Origin: Gracilibacillus kekensis
GTDB lineage: Bacteria > Bacillota > Bacilli > Bacillales > Amphibacillaceae
Direction: 5' to 3'
Assembly: GCF_900143085.1 (NCBI RefSeq)
Contig: NZ_FRCZ01000001.1
Span: forward strand, 62,001-126,000
DNA: 64,000 nucleotides
Every line of letters begins with the position of its first letter. The first letter of the stretch is position 1. The translations under genes were made by a program, and so were the position numbers. Of this stretch, positions 1-9,276 are shown one piece after another. The notes below the pieces were generated by a model. It searched no databases and was not told the origin of the DNA. It was given only the letters and a program-made list of their open reading frames with translations.

Positions 1-1611
1 GTTGTTATAGTCGGTGTAAATTCTTACATAAATGCTAAAGAAACTACCATAGCATCTACTGAAAACCGTTTGATGCGAGAAGGTGAACTTATGCGATATA
101 TAGCCGAAAACTTAAAGTTTTTATATGTAAGTGATGAAGCGTATTTTATGCAACAATTAGAAATAAATATACGGTCACAACAGGATAAACTAAGTGAGGA
201 AGGTATCGATACTGATATTTTTTATATAAAAGATAACAAAGTGATCCCTTTTCAAGTTAGTCGTGACAGCAAGCTAACCTTTTCTGTCCCCTTAATAAAT
301 AAAATGAGTGATCTTAATCAAGGTATATTGCACGAAGAAATTGCAAATCAGGATTATACTATATTTGTTGAAGACCTTCAAACCGAAATTGGTGGCAATT
401 ATGTACTTGCTGTTCCAACGTCTTCTTACATGGAACCTGTCATTAAATTAGGACAAAATATAAGCATAATCATCGTCATTAGTCTAGTTATTTCTTGTTT
501 TTTTATTATTTTATTTGTCAGAAGTTTAATTCGACCTATATCTAAACTTCAAAGTGAGATGAATGAAGCACAAAATGGAAATTTAATATCGAGTAATATT
601 GATACAACTATCCCAGAAATAACATCCTTACACAAAAGTTATCAAAAATTAATGGATCAAATTAGAACAATGTGGAATGAATTAAATGATACTACAACAA
701 AATTAAAAACTACTGGTGTTCAACTAAAGGAATCTTCAAGTGATTCTTTATCCTCAAGTCATCAGTTAATTGAAACAATTAATATCGTTAAATCAGGTTC
801 AGAACAGACAGTTAAAAATGCTGAGGATAGTGCGGTTCAGTTCCAAGAAATGAAAAATAGGGTAGTCTCCTTAAACAAAAATATGACATTAGTAGAAAAT
901 AGCTCAAAGGATATGAATGATTCAGCAAAATACGGTGATCAAAACATTAAAGATTTAATCCATACTATATTGTCCTTTGAACAAGACTTTGAACAAATGA
1001 ATAAAACTATTTATAAAGTTAATACGCATTCTACTTCAATTACAAGTTTAGTAGATTTAATTAAAGGTATTGCCGAGCAAACAAAATTGTTGGCTTTAAA
1101 TGCGACAATTGAAGCAGCAAGAGCTGGTGAGTATGGCAAAGGATTTGCTGTCGTAGCTGATGAGGTAAGAAAGCTGGCAGAACAAGCAACAAACACATCG
1201 GAAGAAATTACAGACTCCCTAACCGGAATGAAGAATGTTGCATTTCAAGCTTCAGAAGAGTTTGAACATATGAACTTAAAAATTAATTCTAATCTTGAAA
1301 CAGCAAAAAAGTCACAAATATCTGTGGATAAAATGATGAACGAAATACATACAGTAAGTAATCGTATACAGGGTATGCAACAAGAACTTGATCATTTACA
1401 AAATATATTACCTAAACTAGAACAATCAACTGATAATTTTTCATACGTTGCTCAAGAAACATCAGCAAGTACTGAACAAATGTATGAAACAAGTGATGAA
1501 CAGATTAAACAAATGAAACACACTCACGAGATCGGTCTCACTCTTACCAATTTATCTCAATCCCTTGCTGAGCTCACAAAACGCTTTGATATACGAGTTA
1601 GAAAGAACTAA
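1..1611 (+). CDS. Methyl-accepting chemotaxis protein, 5' end outside window
   Basis: Membrane receptor that relays ligand binding to the CheA kinase. The frame is open to base 1, and the residues before the TTG at 70 ([15 protein letters not shown]) look like the end of a first membrane segment, so that TTG is not the true start. What follows is a short extracytoplasmic sensor of about 130 residues, a second membrane helix near 466-525, a HAMP linker and a long coiled-coil signalling domain. The conserved hairpin tip lies at about 1069-1188, with the family motif [15 protein letters not shown] followed by [14 protein letters not shown]. The sensor is too short and diverged for a ligand to be named. 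No strong terminator follows directly. The family is certain, the ligand unknown. Confidence 0.95.
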   Translation, partial: VVIVGVNSYINAKETTIASTENRLMREGELMRYIAENLKFLYVSDEAYFMQQLEINIRSQQDKLSEEGIDTDIFYIKDNKVIPFQVSRDSKLTFSVPLINKMSDLNQGILHEEIANQDYTIFVEDLQTEIGGNYVLAVPTSSYMEPVIKLGQNISIIIVISLVISCFFIILFVRSLIRPISKLQSEMNEAQNGNLISSNIDTTIPEITSLHKSYQKLMDQIRTMWNELNDTTTKLKTTGVQLKESSSDSLSSSHQLIETINIVKSGSEQTVKNAEDSAVQFQEMKNRVVSLNKNMTLVENSSKDMNDSAKYGDQNIKDLIHTILSFEQDFEQMNKTIYKVNTHSTSITSLVDLIKGIAEQTKLLALNATIEAARAGEYGKGFAVVADEVRKLAEQATNTSEEITDSLTGMKNVAFQASEEFEHMNLKINSNLETAKKSQISVDKMMNEIHTVSNRIQGMQQELDHLQNILPKLEQSTDNFSYVAQETSASTEQMYETSDEQIKQMKHTHEIGLTLTNLSQSLAELTKRFDIRVRKN

Positions 1612-1685
1612 GACATTTCCCTTTAAAAAGGTGTTAGTATTTTTTCACAGTGAAATAAGAAGTTCAGCGTGTTAACAACATAAAA

Positions 1686-1714
1686 CTCTCAGCGGGGGTT
1701 AACCCCACTGAGAG
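1686..1714 (-). terminator. Hairpin terminator after the GH43 gene
   Basis: A 7-bp CTCTCAG/CTGAGAG stem is extended by GGGG/CCCC around a TTAA loop. On the minus strand it is followed by TTTTATGTT, so it mainly ends the GH43 transcript. The plus-strand side is less T-rich but may also stop the chemotaxis transcript. Confidence 0.75.
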
Positions 1715-1756
1715 AAATCTCATTATTTCGTTCATTTCATTTACCAATTAAACTTC

Positions 1757-4700
1757 TTACAAAAACTTTTTTCTTCTAAGAACTAATAGAGTGACTCCAC
1801 CTAAAACTAAAAACACTAACCCAATGATTAAATAATTAAATAGACTTGTAGCGGTATCAGGAAGTTCTTGATCTTGATCATCTTTTCCGTTTTGAATGTC
1901 TTCTCCACCTTGACCGTCTTCTCCGTCCTGACCACCTTCTCCATCTTGACCATCTTCTCCGTCCTGACCACCTTCTCCATCTTTGCCATCTTCTCCATCT
2001 TGACCGTCTTCTCCGTCTTGGCCATCTTCTCCATCTTGACCGTCTTCTCCGTCTGAACTTTCGACAGGTACGAATACACCGTATGTTGAGAAATGAGAAA
2101 CTGATAACGATATTATTTGATTATCTTCATTCACTTCTCCACCACGTTTTTCCCATTGATCCGCTTCTTCGCTGTAATAGTAGATTGCAAGAGCATCTGT
2201 TTCAACATCGTCGTTATAACCTAACTCTAAGGTAAAGTTATTCGATGGAACAGTCGATCCATCAGGATATTCAAATGTGAACGTTAATATTTCACCCACA
2301 GGAGTTAAGCCTTCGTAATTTGTATCCTCAACATCTTTAGGTGTCACAATGACTTTGGCTCCTTCAGGCAGATCCGTTGGCATTGTTATATTGGCATTAG
2401 TACCAGCTATAGTGTATGTTTTACCAGCTGCAACTATTTGTCCTTCTCCACCTAATTCGAGTTCTGTTGTCTCTTCATCAGGTATACTATCTTCTTCAGC
2501 TTCCGTAAACTTCCAGTAATCGAAATTAAATAACTCTTCTTCACTGTCTCCTTTAAACATGAAGAACACATTATGAACACCTGTGATTTTTGATAGATCT
2601 GTTTCTATTAAGTTCCAATCTTGGTTTCCACCAGTGGCATCCACTTCCACTGTACCGATCACTTCACCTACTGGACTGTCTATGCGAAGTTCGATCTTAC
2701 CACCAACTGTAGAAGCAACATTTGCTTCAAAAGATTGAGCACCATTTTTACCAAAATCAACATTTGATACTGCTAGCCAATCACCCTCATGAATATCTGT
2801 TACATTCAAATTAACATGCTCGACCATGTTGCCTGGTGCTTCTGAATCCTCTGTTGCTATCCCTGAGTTCCATGCAATGGTTTCGGCCTCATGTCTTTGA
2901 AATGGATTTAAATTCTGAAGTTGTGAAACACCTTCCATATCTGCAGTAATGTCTTTTATGTCCCCATTCTCATAATATTCTACCTTATTAAGGTGAGGCG
3001 AACGATAACCATTTACTGCATCTAAAGCCCTTCCTAAAGTTTGAGCATGGTACGTGATATACCATTGATCTTTAAATTTAAAGAAATCTTGATGGTTGTT
3101 GCCACCAACTCCAAAAAATTCAGATCCATTTTTCAAAACAGCATCAACATAATTAAATGGACCCATTGGATCATCACTTACCATATAAGCGATTTCAGCA
3201 TACTTTGGATCATCCCCCTCGCGCACTCCAGAAAAATTAGTGCTGTACGAGTAATAATATTTTCCATCGTGTTTATGGATTCCACTCGACTCAAAATGGA
3301 ACGGAGAATCAATTACTTTTGCTTCACCTTCTGTATGAATCATATCATCACTTAATTTTATTACTCTGGCTGTTTGAGGATGTTCTGCTTGCTCTTGTGT
3401 TGGGTTATTTCCACCAGGAACTCCTCCACCATAATAGAGATAACCTTCACCATCATCATCTATTAATACATCCGGATCAAAAATCCAGACAACTCCCTCC
3501 GTACCAGGAGTACTTCCATCAATCAAAGGTTCTCCTATCGGATCTTCCCAAGGTCCAAGAGGCGAATCTGCTGTTAATACACCAATTCCAGAACCATTGT
3601 TTGAAAAATATAAAAGGAATTTATCTTTACCGTCAATTTCTTTCTTACCAATGGATACCGCCCACGAATTAGTCGCCCATGTTGCTTCACCATCTGGCCC
3701 TGCAACTGGTATGGCACCATGATCTGTCCAATTGACCATATCATCTGAAGAAATAACGGTTATGGTATTGATACTTCCATAATTGTTATCAATAATATTC
3801 CCGTTATCATCGTATTCCACTTGATCGTTTGTTAAATAGATATATACTCTGTCCTCATAAACTAAAGCATTTGGATCTGCTCCATACTTGTGGCTAATTA
3901 ATGGGTTTTTGAATCCTGGTATTTTTGCGAGCGCTTCTGTATCCAGTAATGTTAACCCTATACTGGCTGTAGCTTCATGTACATTGTATGTTACATCTTG
4001 ATTACTCGTTACGTCGATATAATTGATCTTTAGTTCCTCTGTCCGATCTTCTGTAACAAAATCCGCTACTTTTAACTTCAGTGTCGCAAATAAATTAGAG
4101 GAATCGTTACTAAAGTGGACATCCTCTCCATTGACATTCAATTTTAATTGATTATTCTCAAAACTAAACGTACTGTCACCAACAACATTATCTTCGTTAA
4201 AATCGACTCCCGATACGGATAATCCTTTTGGAATATCAATAGAAGCAGCAATTGACGTGTGGTTTCCTTCAGGAAGAGCATCCATTTCAAGTGGTACCTC
4301 AAATTCAACATTCGGTGCACCAACAATGTCGGAAACATCCCCTAAGCTTGCGTTTAATACTGTTTGGGAGGATTCAGAATCTGTAATCTTATCATTTACT
4401 CTGAAATAATCAAAATCTACATATCCTCCAGTTTCTTGTGTTGCATAATTAAACAAGGCAAAACGATAACCCATGAAATGAGGAAGTGTGTATTCCATTT
4501 GTAAGGTATTGCCTATTTCTGTCCAATTTACGCCATCAAGACTGTAATAAAAATATGCCTTGTCTGTTTGATTTTTAAAATCAAAGTCAACCTTTAAATA
4601 CACTTTGTTTTGGTCGATTTCTATCGTCTCTATTTCTTCTTCTGATTCAGAATCACCATTTACCATAACAATAGATTTAGAATCACCTTCCATTTTCACC

Positions 4701-7087
4701 CCTACAAATCCATAATTCTCTTGGAAAGCCGCTAAACCAGTAACATCACCATTTTCCATATTACTTACGTCTATTGCTACTTCCCCTGAACTTTCAGGAC
4801 CAAATGTTCTTTGGGTAAGCGTGTTTCTCGTATCATGTATGCCAGTACTTTTTCTGCCATTGGTTAGTCTTAAATAACCTGAACGGTCTGTCAGTGACCA
4901 GAAATTATTATTAGGATTATGGTTCCACTGCCAGGTTATACCAAGATTCGAACCATTATCCTCATACTCTCCATTTTTTTCTGTGTCTGGCTCAGGTTCT
5001 GGTGCAGCTATTTGTGTAAAAGATACATCATCCACATAATAATCCATTAAATCATTGACCGGATCTGCAGGATTTGCATAAGATGTCTCGATAAAAACGA
5101 ATGACTCTGACATATCGGCGTCAGTTGGAATGGTGTACGTTCCTTCAATTGTTCCCCATTCACCTTTTGTAATTGAGCTAGAGCCGATCACTTCAATCGT
5201 TTCCCAAGATGGTCCATTTTGAATGTTGAAATTAAATCCTTTCTGATCTGGCCCCTCGGTATATTTCACTTTCGCTGAAAATTCGTATGTTCCACCAGCT
5301 ACCACTTTATCTGTTAAATCTTGTTGTGGACCGTCAACGGTTGCCTGACGATCAAATACTAATAAACTGTTGGATCCACTGCTTGCCTCTTGATCCGTTA
5401 CCTCAACACTTGCATTTCGATATTCTGTCCATGGTTCTATTCCATCTTCAAAGCCACCGTTTACTATTAAATTAGGGTCTGGTGTAATATCTACGAATGA
5501 AATATCATCGACATAAAAATCAAATAAGTCTACTTCTGAATCGGGTTCAGATACCCAAGGAGTCTCAATGAAAATAAAGGTTTCCGAAAAGTCTACATCC
5601 TCCGGGATCGTGTAAGTTCCTTCAACAGTTCCCCACTCCCCTTTGTTAATCGTTCCAGATCCAATCACTTCGATGCCTTCCCAGCTTGGTCCATGTTGTA
5701 TATTAAAATTAAACTGTTTTTGATCGGGTCCTTCTGTATATTTTACCTGTGCTGAAAATTCATACGTATTTCCTGCTTGGACTTCATCGGTAATAACTTG
5801 TTTCGGTCCGTCCCCTGTTGCCACTCTGTCTGTCACCAATAGACTGTTTGATCCACTCTTTGCTTCTTGATCAGTGACCTGAACAGTAGCAGCTCCATTT
5901 ACAGACCATGGTTCTTGTCCATCTTCAAAACCGCCATTTTCAAGCAATTCAGTCCCTTTCTCCACATCTAATAATTCCTGTGCAGCTACCATCATTCCCT
6001 CTTCATTTGATGAAGAAGTATCTTCTATGGTATCTTCACTGGTAGCTAACGCACTTGCTGAATCACTGCTGTCAGGTGATTGATAGAATTCATCGGATTG
6101 CACAATGTTACTAACTGAATTAGACCCTTCTGCAGTTATAGATAACTCATCCGGAACTTCACCATCAACTCCGAATACTGGCCAATCATCTTCCCAAGTA
6201 ACAGGTACTAAGTAAGGAATTCGCCCAACCGAACCTCTATCACCAAACAAAAAACCATACCATTGTCCGTCAGGAGTATCTACCATTCCACCTTGAGCGA
6301 TACCAGAATCTTGTAACACTACTTTCCCTTCATAGTCTCCATCTATACTGTCAGAACGGTAGACTAATTGAGTTCTTCCACCATTTTGTGGCCACGATAT
6401 GAGGGACACATAATATTTACCATTAATTTTTTGAAGGTGTGCACCTTCTGCATTAAGGATATGTTCTGAACCAGCTATTGATCCTGCATCAGGGATAAGA
6501 ACTTTATCAAGTCCACCTTCCTTGATAGCGGTTGCATCAGATGTAAGCTCAATGATTCTAATATCCGTACCACCATATACCATGTACACTCGTCCATCAT
6601 CATCGAACAGCAAAGACATGTCATGGTAAAGATTATTTAACGTAGTTTTTTCCCAATCTCCATTTTCAATATCATCCGTTTGTAAAATATATGTTTTACC
6701 AGTGCTGTTGGAAGCAAAAGCTAAATAAAATGTACCTTCATGATAGCGCAGACTGCTTGCCCATGATCCTTGACCATACTCGTTCTGACCATTTCTTAAC
6801 GCTTGTTCTTCCCCTCTATCGAGGATATCATATGCATAATTAACAATTTCCCAATTCACTAAATCCTTTGACTTCATAATAGGCACGCCTGGATTCATAT
6901 GCATGGTAGTACTTGACATGTAATACGTATCATCGACACGGATCACACTTGGATCTGGTACATCTGCCCAAATCACAGGATTTTCTGCTGCAAGATTATT
7001 AGCTTCCTGTGCTAGAGCACTAGGATTTGGACCATAAGAGACCAGTAATGTAAGCGTTATCAAAAATACAAATAATTTATTCCTCAT
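1757..7087 (-). CDS. Cell-wall-anchored twin-GH43 hemicellulase (xylosidase/arabinofuranosidase type)
   Basis: Secreted 1776-residue enzyme, probably acting on xylan or arabinan side chains at the cell surface. Order of parts: signal peptide (1-27); GH43 beta-propeller 1 (about 35-330, catalytic-type Asp in VPDPSVI); two similar jelly-roll CBM-like modules (about 378-535 and 536-690, each with NGGFEDG); a concanavalin-like module typical of GH43 C-termini (about 704-900); a cohesin-like module (about 907-1050); GH43 propeller 2 (about 1055-1380, GADPNALVYEDRVY); a CBM6-like module (about 1394-1530); a beta-rich module; an acidic collagen-like GEDGQD tract (about 1676-1735); then LPDTA at 1742, a membrane helix and RRKK. 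LPDTA is the form used by class D sortases such as B. subtilis YhcS. A strong AAGGAGAAGG site precedes the ATG. The exact substrate is inference. Confidence 0.93.
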   Translation of the reverse strand: MRNKLFVFLITLTLLVSYGPNPSALAQEANNLAAENPVIWADVPDPSVIRVDDTYYMSSTTMHMNPGVPIMKSKDLVNWEIVNYAYDILDRGEEQALRNGQNEYGQGSWASSLRYHEGTFYLAFASNSTGKTYILQTDDIENGDWEKTTLNNLYHDMSLLFDDDGRVYMVYGGTDIRIIELTSDATAIKEGGLDKVLIPDAGSIAGSEHILNAEGAHLQKINGKYYVSLISWPQNGGRTQLVYRSDSIDGDYEGKVVLQDSGIAQGGMVDTPDGQWYGFLFGDRGSVGRIPYLVPVTWEDDWPVFGVDGEVPDELSITAEGSNSVSNIVQSDEFYQSPDSSDSASALATSEDTIEDTSSSNEEGMMVAAQELLDVEKGTELLENGGFEDGQEPWSVNGAATVQVTDQEAKSGSNSLLVTDRVATGDGPKQVITDEVQAGNTYEFSAQVKYTEGPDQKQFNFNIQHGPSWEGIEVIGSGTINKGEWGTVEGTYTIPEDVDFSETFIFIETPWVSEPDSEVDLFDFYVDDISFVDITPDPNLIVNGGFEDGIEPWTEYRNASVEVTDQEASSGSNSLLVFDRQATVDGPQQDLTDKVVAGGTYEFSAKVKYTEGPDQKGFNFNIQNGPSWETIEVIGSSSITKGEWGTIEGTYTIPTDADMSESFVFIETSYANPADPVNDLMDYYVDDVSFTQIAAPEPEPDTEKNGEYEDNGSNLGITWQWNHNPNNNFWSLTDRSGYLRLTNGRKSTGIHDTRNTLTQRTFGPESSGEVAIDVSNMENGDVTGLAAFQENYGFVGVKMEGDSKSIVMVNGDSESEEEIETIEIDQNKVYLKVDFDFKNQTDKAYFYYSLDGVNWTEIGNTLQMEYTLPHFMGYRFALFNYATQETGGYVDFDYFRVNDKITDSESSQTVLNASLGDVSDIVGAPNVEFEVPLEMDALPEGNHTSIAASIDIPKGLSVSGVDFNEDNVVGDSTFSFENNQLKLNVNGEDVHFSNDSSNLFATLKLKVADFVTEDRTEELKINYIDVTSNQDVTYNVHEATASIGLTLLDTEALAKIPGFKNPLISHKYGADPNALVYEDRVYIYLTNDQVEYDDNGNIIDNNYGSINTITVISSDDMVNWTDHGAIPVAGPDGEATWATNSWAVSIGKKEIDGKDKFLLYFSNNGSGIGVLTADSPLGPWEDPIGEPLIDGSTPGTEGVVWIFDPDVLIDDDGEGYLYYGGGVPGGNNPTQEQAEHPQTARVIKLSDDMIHTEGEAKVIDSPFHFESSGIHKHDGKYYYSYSTNFSGVREGDDPKYAEIAYMVSDDPMGPFNYVDAVLKNGSEFFGVGGNNHQDFFKFKDQWYITYHAQTLGRALDAVNGYRSPHLNKVEYYENGDIKDITADMEGVSQLQNLNPFQRHEAETIAWNSGIATEDSEAPGNMVEHVNLNVTDIHEGDWLAVSNVDFGKNGAQSFEANVASTVGGKIELRIDSPVGEVIGTVEVDATGGNQDWNLIETDLSKITGVHNVFFMFKGDSEEELFNFDYWKFTEAEEDSIPDEETTELELGGEGQIVAAGKTYTIAGTNANITMPTDLPEGAKVIVTPKDVEDTNYEGLTPVGEILTFTFEYPDGSTVPSNNFTLELGYNDDVETDALAIYYYSEEADQWEKRGGEVNEDNQIISLSVSHFSTYGVFVPVESSDGEDGQDGEDGQDGEDGQDGEDGKDGEGGQDGEDGQDGEGGQDGEDGQGGEDIQNGKDDQDQELPDTATSLFNYLIIGLVFLVLGGVTLLVLRRKKFL
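1888..2058 (-). repeat. Tandem repeats encoding the GEDGQD spacer
   Basis: About nine imperfect 18-base units encode the acidic DGEDGQ/DGEGGQ tract just before the sortase signal. The units differ mainly at synonymous or Asp/Gly positions. Such a tract usually acts as a flexible stalk across the wall and can change in copy number by slippage. Long open frames on the other strand and in the second minus frame here are by-products of the repeat. Confidence 0.85.
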
Positions 7088-7472
7088 TTTAGTTTACCTT
7101 CTCCTTTTCATTTTCAATTAAGACCAATGGTTCATAGAATTTTTCACAAAGCTAATAAACTTCTACTTTATACCTCCTTCGCTTTTTTTATGAACAAACA
7201 TCACCTCTTTCGATAGTTTGTTTACTGTTTAAAGTAAGTAGAAATTTACATAAAACAGTAAAATGAAATAAATCACTCGTATATTATTTCATTTAATAGT
7301 GATGAATTTAATAGAATTATTTTTTAAAAAATATAACTTTTTTTACTTTTTAATTTTATTTTATATAAAACGACAATATAATCCACCTGTCATGGCACAG
7401 ACAAGTGAATTTAATACATTTTCTTTTGAATTAGTGTGTTTTTTTTTGTGTTTGTTAGTTATGTAAATAGAA
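7088..7472. other. AT-rich gene-free stretch upstream of the GH43 gene
   Basis: No plausible gene is seen. It holds the GH43 ribosome site (7092-7105 on the minus strand), an inverted repeat AACAAAC / GTTTGTT at 7193-7199 and 7216-7222 separated by 16 bases, and a very T/A-rich block at 7310-7370. The inverted repeat lies about 105 bp upstream of the GH43 start, where an operator could sit. No known operator consensus was matched. Confidence 0.5.
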
Positions 7473-7503
7473 AAGACACATTCAAAGTTATCGAATGTGT
7501 CTT
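7473..7503 (-). terminator. Terminator of the tRNA-Val transcript
   Basis: An 11-bp perfect stem AAGACACATTC / GAATGTGTCTT is followed on the minus strand by TTTTCTATTT. It begins eight bases after the tRNA 3' end. Confidence 0.85.
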
Positions 7504-7510
7504 AAAGTAG

Positions 7511-7582
7511 TGATCTGAGAGGGATTTGAACCCCCGACCTCTTGCCTGTCAAGCAAGCGTTCTCCCGCTGAACTATCAGATC
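7511..7582 (-). tRNA. tRNA-Val (anticodon GAC)
   Basis: Read on the minus strand, the acceptor stem GATCTGA pairs with TCAGATC, followed by discriminator A. The D arm is GTTC/GAAC. The anticodon stem CTTGC/GCAAG carries the loop TTGACAG, giving GAC, which reads GUC and GUU valine codons. The T arm has the standard TTCAAAT loop. The CCA end is not encoded. It stands alone rather than in a tRNA cluster and has its own terminator. Reading the plus strand would suggest GTC (Asp), but the T loop fixes the minus strand. Confidence 0.93.
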
Positions 7583-7646
7583 AATATTTTCGCTTTGATG
7601 CGACGTTTACCACTACTAATAAATATAGAAAACATCCGGTAACTTG

Positions 7647-7943
7647 TCAATCCGTTTCCGTATGATTAAGTTTATTTTTCAGTAAATATTTCGCATTGTG
7701 TCTCTTTATATCTTTGAGCTCTGCTTCAGTCATTTGATGATCTTTCTTTAATCTATTATTTAATTTCATCAAATTTCCCTCCATACACTCGAGATTTCTT
7801 TTCACATCCACATGAATAGTTAAGTATTTTTTATTCTTAAAAAATACGTTGGCCTCCATATATTGATTTTCTATATCAATTACAGGATACCTAAAGAGCA
7901 GCGTTTTTCGCCATATTGTAAACCCTTTTCTTTTGCTAAACAT
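7647..7943 (-). CDS. Hypothetical basic protein, 98 aa
   Basis: Not recognised. A small, strongly basic, lysine-rich cytoplasmic protein with no signal peptide or membrane segment. The N-terminal half looks beta-like and the C-terminal half is helical and charged. An AGAGAGGTG ribosome site sits seven bases before the ATG, which supports translation. It stands between the tRNA and the divergent cell wall hydrolase gene and shares no operon. No function can be assigned. It is moderately likely to be a real gene. Confidence 0.5.
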   Translation of the reverse strand: MFSKRKGFTIWRKTLLFRYPVIDIENQYMEANVFFKNKKYLTIHVDVKRNLECMEGNLMKLNNRLKKDHQMTEAELKDIKRHNAKYLLKNKLNHTETD

Positions 7944-8185
7944 ATTTCACACCTCTCTTAGCCGTAATTTGATCAAAAGAATGTTACTGTTACAAGAAGA
8001 TTACAAATGCCATATTCAAGGACATTTTTTCTATTATTAGTTTTTTAAACCAGTTCAAGAACCAATGGAAAACTTTTCTGTGTAAAGTATACTCTGTCTT
8101 TCTCATAATTGGTAAAAATAACTTACTGTTTTATTATATTACATTTGCTAATCTTTTAACTAGAATAAAATTGGAGGGAAAATAC

Positions 8186-8779
8186 ATGAATAAAAAAAGA
8201 ATTCATTTAATTATAGTAAGTCTTATCATTGCAGTGTCTGTGACAATTATGCCAGGATTTGCAAATGCCTATACAGTAAAAAAAGGGGATTCATTTTGGG
8301 AAATTGCCAAACAGCAGGGCGTATCTGTTCATCAATTATTACAGACTAATAACTACAGCAGCAGTCTTTTATATCCAGGAGCAAAATTAACGATCCCGGC
8401 TACTATTTCTAAATCTGAAAAAGAATTAATGGCCCGACTTGTTCATGCTGAGGCAAAAGGAGAGCCATATGCTGGCAAGGTTGCAGTCGCGACAGTAATT
8501 TTGAATCGTGTAGATCATAACGATTTTCCTGATTCCATTAATGCTGTTATTCACGAAACGTATAGTAATGGTGCTATCCATGCTTTTAGTCCGGTTGCGA
8601 ACGGAGAAATTAATAAACGTGCGGATGCAGAAGCCAAAAAAGCTGTAGAAGAAGCAATAGCTTTTCGAGGACAGGGACAAGGTTCTATTTATTTCTATAA
8701 TCCAAATACAGCAGTTAGTGATTGGATTTTTGATACAAAAACAACCATTAAAATCGGGAACCACGTATTTGCAAAATAA
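8186..8779 (+). CDS. LysM-containing cell wall hydrolase, SleB/CwlJ family
   Basis: Predicted exported peptidoglycan hydrolase of 197 residues. A signal peptide (1-28, ending ANA) is followed by one LysM wall-binding domain (about 29-71, YTVKKGDSFWEIA) and a Hydrolase_2 domain (about 83-195), the catalytic fold of the spore cortex-lytic enzymes SleB and CwlJ. The likely catalytic Glu lies in LVHAEAKGEP. The ATG at 8186 is preferred over the TTG at 8171 because that TTG overlaps the GGAGGG ribosome site. The layout resembles B. subtilis YkvT. Whether it acts in germination or in vegetative wall turnover cannot be told from sequence. Repeat element R1 begins within 30 bp of its stop. Confidence 0.9.
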   Translation: MNKKRIHLIIVSLIIAVSVTIMPGFANAYTVKKGDSFWEIAKQQGVSVHQLLQTNNYSSSLLYPGAKLTIPATISKSEKELMARLVHAEAKGEPYAGKVAVATVILNRVDHNDFPDSINAVIHETYSNGAIHAFSPVANGEINKRADAEAKKAVEEAIAFRGQGQGSIYFYNPNTAVSDWIFDTKTTIKIGNHVFAK

Positions 8780-8804
8780 AGAAGTTGAGACCAAAGAAAT
8801 TTTT

Positions 8805-9259
8805 ATGCGCATTAGGAAGATACTATGTAATAAACTGAGTGGAAAATTTGAAATGGTTTAAACTGGTTAACATCCGCTCCGGCTGCCCACTTCCCTTTCC
8901 GTGGGTTTTCCCACAGGAGTGAAAGTGGGCGGCCTGCGCTAATATATCTGTTCTACAACTACTGTGACAGATAGCAATTTGAGCTGTTACCTTTATTATT
9001 TCTTTTTGCGTAATAGAAATAGCATAATGCTACTTCATACTAACGTTGTAGAATATCAATTTAGCGAAGGCGTCCGCTTCAACTCCTACGGGAAGTTTTT
9101 ATCCGAAGATCCACTTTGGCAAGCGGTTTTTGCTTACCAAAGTTAGCTGAGGAGAAAAACCCGTGGAAAGGGAAGTGGACAAGCCGTAGCGGTTTCTATG
9201 CACTAACAACATGTCAAAATTACTACATCCTTTATTGCGTAGTCTCCTTATATGGCGCG
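8805..9259. repeat. Intergenic palindromic element R1 (arm types I/II, left arm deleted)
   Basis: About 455 bp. The outer ends are inverted copies of each other: TGCGCATTAGGAAGATACTA on the left, and the reverse of a related sequence ending near 9258. Left arm 8873-8942 starts CCGCTCCGGCTGCCCACTTC. Right arm 9063-9193 ends GGAAGTGGACAAGCCGTAGC. The arms are joined by a spacer bounded by TTCTACAAC (8951) and GTTGTAGAA (9045). The left arm lacks the central hairpin found in the other copies. It lies between convergent genes and ends 18 bp before the stop of the DUF3298 gene. Confidence 0.9.
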
Positions 9260-9276
9260 ATTTTCCTCATTTTTTA

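Noticed and set aside
70-1611. Taking the TTG at 70 as the start of the chemotaxis receptor
   Set aside because: The frame is open to base 1 and encodes the end of a membrane helix, so the gene begins outside the window.
1828-2079. Long repetitive frames on both strands over the GEDGQD tract
   Set aside because: The 18-base tandem repeats keep all frames open; only the GH43 frame has a start, domains and a sortase signal.
7511-7582. tRNA-Asp (GTC) on the plus strand
   Set aside because: The T loop and acceptor stem orient the gene on the minus strand, giving anticodon GAC (Val).
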